NCBI GenBank assembly: GCA_013695175.1
Contig: JACDAZ010000508.1
Span: forward strand, 1 to 6,023
Length of the DNA stretch: 6,023 nt
Source: Flavisolibacter sp.
GTDB lineage: Bacteria; Bacteroidota; Bacteroidia; Chitinophagales; Chitinophagaceae
Reading direction: 5' to 3'
In this document: in pieces, positions 1-5,937 of the stretch
How positions within the stretch are numbered: position 1 is the stretch's first letter
How the letters are laid out: every line of letters begins with the position of its first letter
The notes under the pieces: model-generated
The model's database searches: none
What the model was told of the DNA's origin: nothing
Seen by the model: the letters and a program-made list of their open reading frames with translations, nothing else
Program-made: the position numbers and the translations under genes

Positions 1-291
1 CATGAATTCGGTCATACCTTGGGGTTAGATCATCCAAAATATCTTGACATCAGGGGCAAAGGTGTGCCCGGTATCATGTATCCCCGTGGTACACTTGTAG
101 ATCCACCTTATCAATACGATCCTGAACAAAGACCTGGTTTAAAAGGTGGCACCTTACACCCGCAATACAGGAGAGTATTAAAGGAAGATATCCTTAATTT
201 AAAATTGCACCGTCTTAATTATAGAAACAATAAAGCTGTTATTGGTGCATTTACCAATGTGTATCATTGGGATCATGCGGGTATAAATTAG
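1..291 (+). CDS. C-terminal fragment of a metzincin-type zinc metallopeptidase, possibly the toxin tip of a larger protein
   Basis: The gene runs in from the left edge in frame 1, so the true start lies outside the window; 96 residues and a TAG stop remain. The first residues visible are HEFGHTLGLDH, a perfect HExxHxxGxxH zinc site: three histidine ligands at fragment residues 1, 5 and 11, and the catalytic Glu at residue 2. A Met-turn candidate follows, GIMYP with Met26, as metzincins require under the zinc site. The rest is a Pro/Gly-rich stretch (residues 28-52, including YPRGTLVDPP) and a short basic helix (about 57-72). No membrane segment is visible in this part. The internal ATG at 19 would cut off the zinc site and is not a credible start. 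From memory, the YPRGTLVDP...GGTLHP pattern resembles metallopeptidase modules at the C termini of RHS/YD-repeat polymorphic toxins; that is inference. It could equally be a plain secreted matrixin-like protease. The peptidase assignment is strong, the biological role open. Confidence 0.8.
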   Translation, partial: HEFGHTLGLDHPKYLDIRGKGVPGIMYPRGTLVDPPYQYDPEQRPGLKGGTLHPQYRRVLKEDILNLKLHRLNYRNNKAVIGAFTNVYHWDHAGIN

Positions 292-313
292 AAGATTGCT
301 AGGCTTTAAATCG

Positions 314-1357
314 TTAACTGATAGTGTATTGCGTTCCTGAACCGGCTCCATGTTTTTCTACTATATTATTATTAATTAATACAGATAGTAACCTTATGAC
401 GATCATTCGTGAAATACCCAGGCCTTTTACAATGTCTCCGGATTTACAACCGGGATGATTTTGTATAAAATGAACTACAAGTTTTTCACGCGGTAATAAT
501 TTTTCATCAGTTTGATGAAACTGAAGTTTTTGCATTAACTGCACCTGTATATTTTTTATTGCATCAAAATAGAAGTGCACCCAGCTACTTATATTTTCAT
601 TTGGCCGCTGAACCTGGCATGTTCTAAGTACTTTATAATATTCAAGTTTCCTGATTTCAATTTCATGTTCAAAACTTACATATTGTATCCACTTGTATCC
701 GTTCTTTAATAACAATAGTGATGATAGAAGCCTGCTTAATCTGCCATTACCATCCTGGAATGGGTGTATTGTCAAAAACTCATAAGAAAATATTGCGCAC
801 TTAACCAATGGATGAATTGCTTCATCCTTAAGATACCATTCAATAAGTTTATTCATCGAATTTTCAGTAGTAAAGCCGGGTTCTGTTGTATGAAATATGG
901 TTTGTTTTGTACCGTCAGGATATTTTGCTTCTACAGCATTATTTTGTTGCTTATAATCACCTTTATGCCATTCATCTTTTTTGCTGTACTTCAGTAAAAT
1001 GTTATGTAGGTTCTTTATGTCACCTGCTGAAATGTGAATATCATCATATGATTCAGATATTAAGTCCAAAACTTCAAAATAACCTACTACTTCCTGTGTA
1101 TCCCGGTCTTCAAGTTTAGTAACGTCAATATCTTTAAGAATGATATCTACTTCTTCATCGGTTAATTTAGAACCTTCTATCCTGGTTGAAGCTCCCACAC
1201 TTCTTACTGTTGCAATTGATTTAAGTTGTTTAAGATTCTGTTTCTCTCTACGTTCAATTGCATTCCATGATGTATCAAACCTATCAATTTGACTAATAAG
1301 GGAGATTAATTGCCAATCCAGATTTATTCTTAAGGTATAAACTACGTTCTCCATCAC
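314..1357 (-). CDS. Fic family protein with N-terminal inhibitory motif and C-terminal winged helix
   Basis: Fic enzymes usually transfer AMP from ATP to a hydroxyl side chain of a target protein, probably in the cytoplasm here since no signal peptide or membrane segment is seen. The 347-residue product contains the full catalytic loop HPFQDGNGRLSR (residues 198-209): His198 is the general base, Asp202 the metal ligand, and Gly203-Arg209 the phosphate-binding part. Upstream, STRIEG (57-62) fits the (S/T)xxxE(G/N) inhibitory helix, with Glu61 expected to block productive ATP binding, so this is a class II, self-inhibited Fic. Residues from about 287 form a winged helix-turn-helix, suggesting DNA binding or autoregulation. 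Length and domain order fit the common Fic_N-Fic-wHTH architecture. The first codon is GTG at 1357, directly followed by ATG at 1354; an in-frame TAG at 1367-1369 excludes any longer start. No antitoxin-like partner gene is adjacent. The target is unknown. Confidence 0.93.
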   Translation of the reverse strand: MMENVVYTLRINLDWQLISLISQIDRFDTSWNAIERREKQNLKQLKSIATVRSVGASTRIEGSKLTDEEVDIILKDIDVTKLEDRDTQEVVGYFEVLDLISESYDDIHISAGDIKNLHNILLKYSKKDEWHKGDYKQQNNAVEAKYPDGTKQTIFHTTEPGFTTENSMNKLIEWYLKDEAIHPLVKCAIFSYEFLTIHPFQDGNGRLSRLLSSLLLLKNGYKWIQYVSFEHEIEIRKLEYYKVLRTCQVQRPNENISSWVHFYFDAIKNIQVQLMQKLQFHQTDEKLLPREKLVVHFIQNHPGCKSGDIVKGLGISRMIVIRLLSVLINNNIVEKHGAGSGTQYTIS

Positions 1358-1362
1358 TGAAA

Positions 1363-1402
1363 AATGCTACAAACTGATACAAGATGATACAAGATGATAC
1401 AA
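1363..1402 (-). repeat. Four tandem 10-bp repeats directly upstream of the Fic gene, possible operator
   Basis: Read on the plus strand, the units are AATGCTACAA (1363-1372), ACTGATACAA (1373-1382), GATGATACAA (1383-1392) and GATGATACAA (1393-1402). On the minus strand, where the Fic gene is read, the consensus is TTGTATCATC. The array ends 5 bp before the GTG codon at 1357 and 8 bp before the ATG at 1354. Two copies are identical, one differs at two positions and the copy nearest the gene has decayed further. A 10-bp period places each copy on nearly the same face of the helix, which suits cooperative protein binding. The Fic protein itself carries a winged helix, so autoregulation is a reasonable inference. 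A short slippage-prone tandem repeat that varies promoter spacing is the alternative. Confidence 0.75.
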
Positions 1403-1430
1403 AAATTAAAGGAGAGATCTTATGTATTTT

Positions 1431-2348
1431 TCAATTCACTAATTCATTTACGGCTTCTTCAATAGACTTGTATGTAAATTCAAAACCCTCCTCTTCTATT
1501 TTTGAACTGCTTACTGTTGCACTTTTTAAAACTTCAATACTCATTTCTCCCAGTACTATCTTTAATGCAAATTCAGGAACTTTAAGGCATATATAATTTC
1601 TATTCAAAGCAGCACCTATAGTTTGCATCAGGGTTTTATTGCTAACAGGTTCGGGTGCTACTGCATTGTATACACCTGAAAGATTTTCATTTTCTATGGC
1701 ATAAACATAAAGGTTCACCAGGTCGTCAATATGTATCCAGCTAATAATTTGTTTGCCATTTCCAAGTATAGTTGCTGTTCTAAAATAAAGCGGTTTTTTA
1801 AATTCAGGAAAGGCACCACCTTCATTACTTAAAACAATCCCTGTTCTTAAATACACCAGTCTTACTCCTGCATCTTTTACTGGCTTTATGCTTTCTTCCC
1901 AAAGCTTTCCGGTAGTACCTAAAAAAGAATCATCAGGCGTATCTGTTTCTACAAATGGTTTTGGATTAGGAATCTGAGGATCTGTTTTATACCAGCCAAT
2001 AGCTGAAGCACTGATAACAGCTTTTATTTTATTGGGTATGGTTTCAATATTTTCTACCAGCAGTTTACTGCTTTTCACCCTGCTGTCAACAATCTCTTTT
2101 TTACGTTTTTGAGTCCATCTTTTTTCACCCACATTGGCACCTGCTAAATGAACAATAAAATCAGCTTTTTCAATGGCTTCTTTATCTATAGTTTGTTTTT
2201 CCACATCCCATTGCGCATAGGAAATTTTACCCTTATCTTCTTTTTTACTCCTGCTTAAAATAAGTACATCATAGCCCCTGCTGATTAATTCTTTGGTAAG
2301 AGCAGTACCAATCATTCCCGTTCCACCTGTTATTAAAACTGTTGCCAT
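1431..2348 (-). CDS. TIGR01777-family NAD(P)-dependent epimerase/oxidoreductase (YfcH/SDR39U1-like)
   Basis: A 305-residue extended-SDR protein, probably cytosolic; substrate unknown for the family. It begins MATVLITGGTGMIG, giving the dinucleotide-binding GGTGMIG loop at residues 8-14. Further landmarks are HLAGANVGEKRW (67-78), SASAIGWY (113-120), LRTGIVLSNEGG (167-178) and SWIHIDDLV (203-211), which match the order in E. coli YfcH. Residues from about 257 (VPEFALKIVLGEMS, then the EEGFEFTYKSIEEAV end) form the DUF1731 C-terminal module. The usual SDR YxxxK pair is not evident, as in other members as far as I recall. The frame is open to an ATG at 2426, but that would put 26 residues ahead of the first beta strand; the ATG at 2348 starts the Rossmann fold directly and gives the family's usual length. 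It lies 73 bp upstream of the Fic gene on the same strand, so readthrough into that gene is possible. No functional link to its neighbours is apparent. Confidence 0.92.
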   Translation of the reverse strand: MATVLITGGTGMIGTALTKELISRGYDVLILSRSKKEDKGKISYAQWDVEKQTIDKEAIEKADFIVHLAGANVGEKRWTQKRKKEIVDSRVKSSKLLVENIETIPNKIKAVISASAIGWYKTDPQIPNPKPFVETDTPDDSFLGTTGKLWEESIKPVKDAGVRLVYLRTGIVLSNEGGAFPEFKKPLYFRTATILGNGKQIISWIHIDDLVNLYVYAIENENLSGVYNAVAPEPVSNKTLMQTIGAALNRNYICLKVPEFALKIVLGEMSIEVLKSATVSSSKIEEEGFEFTYKSIEEAVNELVN

Positions 2349-2489
2349 AGATATAAAACAAACAAAGGCAAAATAAGTTAATTGTTTACGTATTATTGTT
2401 GATTCGGGATTGAGATATATCAGCACATCATTATATCAACAAGCTGAATAGGTTATCTGCATTAAATAAGCACACCTCCTCAAATAAGG

Positions 2490-2574
2490 AACTGTAAACT
2501 CATATCAGGACTAACATTAACTTTGTAAATGAATAACAGGATTAACAACAAAAACTGTAAACTTTTTTCAGGAC
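2490..2574 (+). repeat. Imperfect 22-bp direct repeat in the mlaE upstream region
   Basis: Copy 1 (2490-2511) and copy 2 (2553-2574) share AACTGTAAACT at the left and TCAGGAC at the right, separated by CATA in copy 1 and TTTT in copy 2, so 19 of 22 bases agree. Their starts are 63 bp apart, six helical turns at 10.5 bp. A weaker echo sits between them (AGGATTAAC near 2538 against AGGACTAAC near 2508). The copies bracket the -7-like box at 2518-2525. This arrangement suggests paired operator sites for a regulator of the lipid-transport operon, or the remains of a local duplication. The repeat itself is seen directly; the function is inferred. Confidence 0.6.
2518..2525 (+). promoter_or_regulatory. 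Candidate Bacteroidota -7 promoter element for the mla operon
   Basis: TAACTTTG matches the Bacteroidota -7 consensus TAnnTTTG exactly and lies 84 bp before the ATG at 2610, within the only sizeable gap upstream of mlaE. Transcription would begin around 2530-2533 and leave a leader of roughly 80 bases. No good TTG-type -33 element occurs at the expected 19-21 bp spacing; the nearest, CTG at 2492-2494, is 23 bp away. If the promoter is real, it may therefore depend on an activator. Given how often an 8-base pattern with two free positions occurs in AT-rich DNA, this is a moderate call. Confidence 0.4.
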
Positions 2575-2609
2575 GAGACACAGTTTATTCTTAACCGGTT
2601 CAATACTAA

Positions 2610-3401
2610 ATGATCACACATTGGAGTAACACATTTATGACAGCATCAATCAGGAAAGGATTTGAAGAAGTGGGCAACCAGGTGGTCTTTATGGGCGGCT
2701 TTTTTAAAAATAGCTTCCGCAGGGGTTTTGAGTGGAATGAATTTATCCGGCAGTGCTTTATTATAGGATACAAATCTTTTTCACTAGTTGGGATTACCGG
2801 TTTCATTCTTGGCTTTGTGTTTACACTGCAATCAGAACCGACTTTAAAAGCATTTGGTGCGGAAAGCTTTGTGCCGAGCATGGTGGCCATTTCCATGATC
2901 AGAGAAATTGGCCCGGTGATCATTGCACTTATTTGTGCCGGCAAAATATCATCCAGCATTGGTGCGGAGTTGGGTAGCATGAAGGTGAGTGAGCAGATTG
3001 ACGCCATTGAGGTTTCAGGTGCCAATCCCATGCAATACCTGGTGGTAACACGCATACTTGCCTGTACCATCATGATACCGCTTTTGACTTTGATGGCTGA
3101 TGCCTTATCGCTTGTAGGCGGATGGGTAGCTTCCAATATCAACGGTCAGTTTACTTTCCTTCTTTATTTCAATAAGGCATTCTCTGCACTCACATTTTCA
3201 GACCTGATTACTGCAGTAATTAAAACCGTTTTTTTTGGTATTGCTATAGGCTTTGTGGGATGTTATAAAGGCTATAATTCAAACAGGGGAACAGAAAGTG
3301 TGGGGGTTGCAGCTAATTCTGCCGTGGTCAATGCATCGCTTTGGATCATTTTCTTAGATGCCATTGCCGTGCAGCTAACCAGTGTTTTTGCTTATAGCTA
3401 A
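2610..3401 (+). CDS. mlaE: MlaE-type ABC transporter permease (lipid transport)
   Basis: An integral inner-membrane subunit that moves lipids between the inner membrane and an MCE ring. The 263-residue product has an amphipathic N-terminal part, then hydrophobic segments at roughly 48-73, 86-113, 142-175, 199-222 and 236-259. The family hallmark is the loop REIGPVIIALICAGKISSSI (98-117) followed by GAELGSMKVSEQIDAI (118-133), which resembles the EQIDA coupling region of MlaE permeases that contacts the ATPase. Length is normal for the family. The chosen ATG at 2610 gives the longest product; an in-frame ATG at 2637, preceded by GGAG at 2622-2625, is a serious alternative and would remove nine residues without touching any domain. 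It is the first gene of the operon; mlaF follows after 11 bp. A candidate promoter and a 22-bp direct repeat lie upstream. Lipid substrate and direction cannot be read from the sequence. Confidence 0.94.
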   Translation: MITHWSNTFMTASIRKGFEEVGNQVVFMGGFFKNSFRRGFEWNEFIRQCFIIGYKSFSLVGITGFILGFVFTLQSEPTLKAFGAESFVPSMVAISMIREIGPVIIALICAGKISSSIGAELGSMKVSEQIDAIEVSGANPMQYLVVTRILACTIMIPLLTLMADALSLVGGWVASNINGQFTFLLYFNKAFSALTFSDLITAVIKTVFFGIAIGFVGCYKGYNSNRGTESVGVAANSAVVNASLWIIFLDAIAVQLTSVFAYS

Positions 3402-3412
3402 CAATTAAATTA

Positions 3413-4180
3413 ATGGAAAATAATTATACAGAAAAGACTAATCCCAGGCACAGCGAAGCTGTTGTAGAGATCAGGCATTTGAAAAAATCGTTTGGTAAGA
3501 AAGAAGTTCTTTCCAATATCAATATGGATTTGTTCAAAGGTGAAAACCTGGTGGTATTGGGTAAATCAGGACAGGGTAAATCGGTAACCATAAAATGTAT
3601 CGTTGCTCTACTCCTCCAGGATGAAGGCAGCCTTAAAGTCTTGGGAGAAGAAGTAAAAGACCTGAAAGAAGATGACCTGAAAAAGCTAAGAACCAAAGTT
3701 GGTTTTTTGTTTCAGAGTGCTGCGCTTTATGATTCAATGACTGTGAGGGAAAACCTGGAATTTCCACTGACAAGAGTGTTACGCATGACTGATAAGGAAA
3801 AGATCAGGGAAAGTATAGAAGAAGTGTTGGAAGGCGTGGGTTTATTAAATGCCATTGACACTATGCCTTCAGACCTTTCAGGTGGAATGCGGAAAAGGAT
3901 TGGTCTGGCAAGAACACTGATTTTGAAACCGGAGATCATGCTTTATGATGAACCAACAACAGGTCTTGATCCAATTACGTCAAGAGAAATAAGTGAACTG
4001 ATCCTGCAGATGCAGAAGAAATATCATACATCATCGGTAATCATTACACACGACATTGCCTGCGCTCAAATTACTGCCGACCGGATGCTGGTAATGAATG
4101 ACGGGACCTTTATTGCAGAAGGCACTTATGTTGAGCTGGAGAATTCACCTGATAAATTAGTAAGCTCATTTTTTAAATAA
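3413..4180 (+). CDS. mlaF: MlaF-type ABC transporter ATP-binding protein
   Basis: The cytoplasmic ATPase that should pair with the MlaE permease encoded just upstream and power lipid movement. In 255 residues it has all ABC motifs: Walker A GKSGQGKS (50-57, Lys56), Q-loop Gln101 in FLFQSAALYDSMTV, signature LSGGMRKR (155-162), Walker B IMLYDE (175-180) with catalytic Glu180, the D-loop GLDP (184-187) and switch His213 in ITHD. The FQSAALYDSMTVRENLEFPL segment is typical of Mla/MCE ATPases (E. coli MlaF class) and separates it from amino-acid or lipoprotein-export ATPases. A non-conserved 15-residue polar N-terminal extension precedes the first strand. The ATG at 3413 follows an A/T-rich leader without Shine-Dalgarno, usual for this phylum. 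mlaD follows after only 6 bp, so the genes are almost certainly cotranscribed. Nothing is broken or missing. Confidence 0.95.
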   Translation: MENNYTEKTNPRHSEAVVEIRHLKKSFGKKEVLSNINMDLFKGENLVVLGKSGQGKSVTIKCIVALLLQDEGSLKVLGEEVKDLKEDDLKKLRTKVGFLFQSAALYDSMTVRENLEFPLTRVLRMTDKEKIRESIEEVLEGVGLLNAIDTMPSDLSGGMRKRIGLARTLILKPEIMLYDEPTTGLDPITSREISELILQMQKKYHTSSVIITHDIACAQITADRMLVMNDGTFIAEGTYVELENSPDKLVSSFFK

Positions 4181-4186
4181 AATATT

Positions 4187-5143
4187 ATGAAGACAACAAC
4201 TTCTCAAAAAGTCAAAATAGGCATATTTACTGTTGCAGGAATATTGATCTTAGTGATCGGAATCTTCCTGATCGGAAAAAAGAAAAATCTTTTTGGCGAC
4301 ACCTTTCATATCTATGGCACATTCAATAACGTTGGTGGATTGCAGGTGGGAAACAACATAAGATTTGCAGGTATTAATGTAGGCACTGTTAAAGATATAT
4401 CCATTATATCAGACACGCTGATACGGGTGGATATGGTTTTGCAGGCGAAGATCAAACCATTCTTAAAATCAAATTCCTTAGCAAGCATTGGCTCCGATGG
4501 GCTGATGGGTGACAAGCTGATCACTATTGTTGCCGGACCGGATAATAAAGTGCTGCTAAGCAATGGCGGAAAAATCCTGACCATCAACCCTCTTGATTTT
4601 GATAAGAGCATTGCGAAGCTTACTAATATGGCGTCAAATGCAGAAATCATATCGGCTGAACTGGCAGCAATAACGATGCAGCTACGCCAGGGAAAAGGCA
4701 GCATGGGCAGGTTATTATACCGCGATGATCTTGCCAAAGGGTTGGAAGGAACGATGGTGAATGCGCAGCGGATGACAGGCTCGCTAGCAGATATTACCGG
4801 TGAAATAAAATCGGGAAAAGGATCCCTTGGCAGGCTGCTTTACAATGATGATTTGTCCAAAAGCCTGGAAGGCACCGCAGAGAATGCAAAGACCACAATG
4901 AGCACCATTAATGATGCGGCATATGGCTTTAGCGAAAACATGAAAGCATTGCAAGGCAACTTTTTGTTTAAAGGGTATTTTAAAAGAAAAGCAAAAGAAG
5001 ATGAAAAGAAAATAGCAGAAGGTGGAAAAGTAACTGAAACTGATGTAGAATTGAGTGATGCTGAAATTGCGGAAATTGAAGCAGCAGCAGATAAAGCACA
5101 TCAGCTTATAATAGAAAGAAAAAAGAAAGAAAAAGGGCAATGA
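4187..5143 (+). CDS. mlaD: MlaD-type MCE-domain protein, inner-membrane anchored
   Basis: The periplasmic lipid-binding subunit of the transporter; MCE domains assemble into hexameric rings on MlaE. In the 318-residue product a short basic N terminus leads to one membrane helix (about 11-30, VKIGIFTVAGILILVIGIF) that anchors it, then the MCE domain (about 38-117) with the typical FNNVGGLQVGNNIRFAGINVGTV (46-68) and SDGLMGDKLITI (103-114). Beyond it are two tandem 41-residue units (162-202 and 203-243) sharing GKGSxGRLLYxDDLxKxLEGT, probably helical and stacking as a stalk or tunnel. Then comes NFLFKGYFKRK (258-268), a feature of Bacteroidota MlaD-like proteins, and a highly charged Lys/Glu tail (269-318) that looks like coiled coil or disorder. 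It is longer than E. coli MlaD (about 183 residues) because of this C-terminal region. It is the third gene of the cluster. No mlaC or mlaB partner follows. Confidence 0.93.
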   Translation: MKTTTSQKVKIGIFTVAGILILVIGIFLIGKKKNLFGDTFHIYGTFNNVGGLQVGNNIRFAGINVGTVKDISIISDTLIRVDMVLQAKIKPFLKSNSLASIGSDGLMGDKLITIVAGPDNKVLLSNGGKILTINPLDFDKSIAKLTNMASNAEIISAELAAITMQLRQGKGSMGRLLYRDDLAKGLEGTMVNAQRMTGSLADITGEIKSGKGSLGRLLYNDDLSKSLEGTAENAKTTMSTINDAAYGFSENMKALQGNFLFKGYFKRKAKEDEKKIAEGGKVTETDVELSDAEIAEIEAAADKAHQLIIERKKKEKGQ

Positions 5144-5198
5144 ATAATTCATGTTGAATCTTCATGGTGCGCAATAAAAAAATTAAAACTTCATATAT

Positions 5199-5576
5199 AT
5201 GTCAGCAAAAAACAAGAAACAGTTCGGTATCTGGATGGATTCCCATCACGCAACCATTGTAGGCAGGGAGCAGGTGGACACCGGAAACTTTGTAATACTA
5301 GGTCATGAAAAAAATGTGGCAAAAGGAAACAATTCAAATGAAAATGCAGCTAACAATACAGAGCGAACATTGCAGCATAAATTTTTTAAAGAAATAACTT
5401 CTCACATGCAAAACGCTGACGTGCTTCATGTAACCGGCACCGGCCAGGTGCAGGAGCAGTTTATAAAGTATATGGCAGAAACACCTCAGTTTAAGAATAT
5501 GATTGCACAACACAGCACCTCAAATAAAATGAGCGATGAAAAGTTGGTGGAATACATTTCAGCAAAATTCAACTAA
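5199..5576 (+). CDS. Small conserved-looking protein, probably an eRF1/Pelota-like (baeRF-like) single domain
   Basis: A 125-residue soluble protein without signal peptide or membrane helix; I do not recognise a characterised member. The N terminus FGIWMDSHHATIV (9-21) resembles the first strand of eRF1-domain-2/baeRF folds, in which an aspartate and an alanine recur in a short strand-turn pattern. A polar, Asn-rich linker (about 38-56) follows. The second half, FFKEITSHMQNADVLHVTGTGQVQEQFIKYM (62-92), has the helix-strand-Gly-rich turn-helix of the Pelota/eRF1 motif, whose equivalent turn reads like AGPGxxKexF. The end is a short helix, MSDEKLVEYISAKF (111-124). If correct, a ribosome-associated or stress role is conceivable, but catalytic residues are not visible and the function is unknown. 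It begins 55 bp after mlaD on the same strand, so it may be read through from the mla operon or have its own promoter. That the frame is a real gene is well supported by its composition; the fold is inference. Confidence 0.8.
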   Translation: MSAKNKKQFGIWMDSHHATIVGREQVDTGNFVILGHEKNVAKGNNSNENAANNTERTLQHKFFKEITSHMQNADVLHVTGTGQVQEQFIKYMAETPQFKNMIAQHSTSNKMSDEKLVEYISAKFN

Positions 5577-5937
5577 CTGTTATTAATACTGGTAAAAGAT
5601 TGCTGTTTTAAATAATTGACGGAGCAGCACAGGTAGAAGCAATGATAAGAATACAAGATCCGGTAAGACATTATTATTCCTGCCCATACAGCACATTGCT
5701 GCATTGTTAATGAGCAATTCAAATGATCTTTACAATCATTAAACGCTTTTATGAAGTTTTGGATGAATCTTAAAATGTACATTGAATAATAATAAAGAAT
5801 TTGTTATATGAACAGAAACGGGCCGTGAAAAGGAACTGATTTAGAATTTACAACGTTTGCATAAAAATGAGGATGTGAACATGATGCAATATAGATGCTT
5901 CATCTTTCCAGATGAGGGTCCCAACCAGATTTTAATC
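5577..5937. other. Intergenic stretch of about 360 bp with no supportable gene
   Basis: No credible coding frame, RNA gene or strong terminator is visible. Short inverted repeats occur: ATTGCT/AGCAAT (5695-5700 and 5713-5718, 12-base loop), AATGAT/ATCATT (5722-5727 and 5735-5740, 7-base loop), and TCATCT/AGATGA (5900-5905 and 5910-5915, TTCC loop). None has a GC-rich stem followed by a T run, so none is a convincing intrinsic terminator. The third lies just past the stop of the gene entering from the right and could help end or protect that transcript. A minus-strand open frame of 69 codons at 5573-5782 is Cys/Tyr/Ser-rich and unlike a normal protein. The stretch sits between converging genes. 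Confidence 0.5.

Noticed and set aside
764..1119. Two overlapping plus-strand open frames of 77 codons
   Set aside because: They lie antisense to the Fic gene with its intact catalytic motif, and their composition (Cys/Phe/Ile-rich) is not protein-like.
1370..1377. TCAGTTTG on the minus strand as a -7 box for the Fic gene
   Set aside because: It deviates from TAnnTTTG at the second base, the only upstream TTTG is at the wrong spacing, and it would leave almost no leader.
1363..1402. CRISPR or minisatellite interpretation of the 10-bp repeats
   Set aside because: The units are too short and have no spacers; position at a start codon fits an operator better.
1384..1596. Plus-strand 70-codon open frame starting within the 10-bp repeats
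   Set aside because: Most of it is antisense to the oxidoreductase 3' end, and it shows no family features.
2349..2426. 26-residue N-terminal extension of the TIGR01777-family oxidoreductase from an ATG at 2426
   Set aside because: The Rossmann fold begins directly at the ATG at 2348, the family length fits 305 residues, and the extension has no family-like sequence.
2606..3142. 178-codon open frame on the minus strand
   Set aside because: It lies entirely antisense to the well-supported MlaE gene and has no recognisable protein features.
4312..5152. Minus-strand open frames of 141 and 122 codons
   Set aside because: Both are antisense to mlaD; the second is a Phe/Cys-rich mirror of the Lys/Glu-rich tail.
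5722..5740. AATGAT/ATCATT hairpin as a terminator
   Set aside because: It has only a six-pair AT-rich stem, a 7-base loop and no clean T run, so it is too weak to call.
5573..5782. 69-codon minus-strand open frame
   Set aside because: It is rich in Cys, Tyr and Ser, has no motif, overlaps the end of the 5199-5576 gene and has no supporting start signal.
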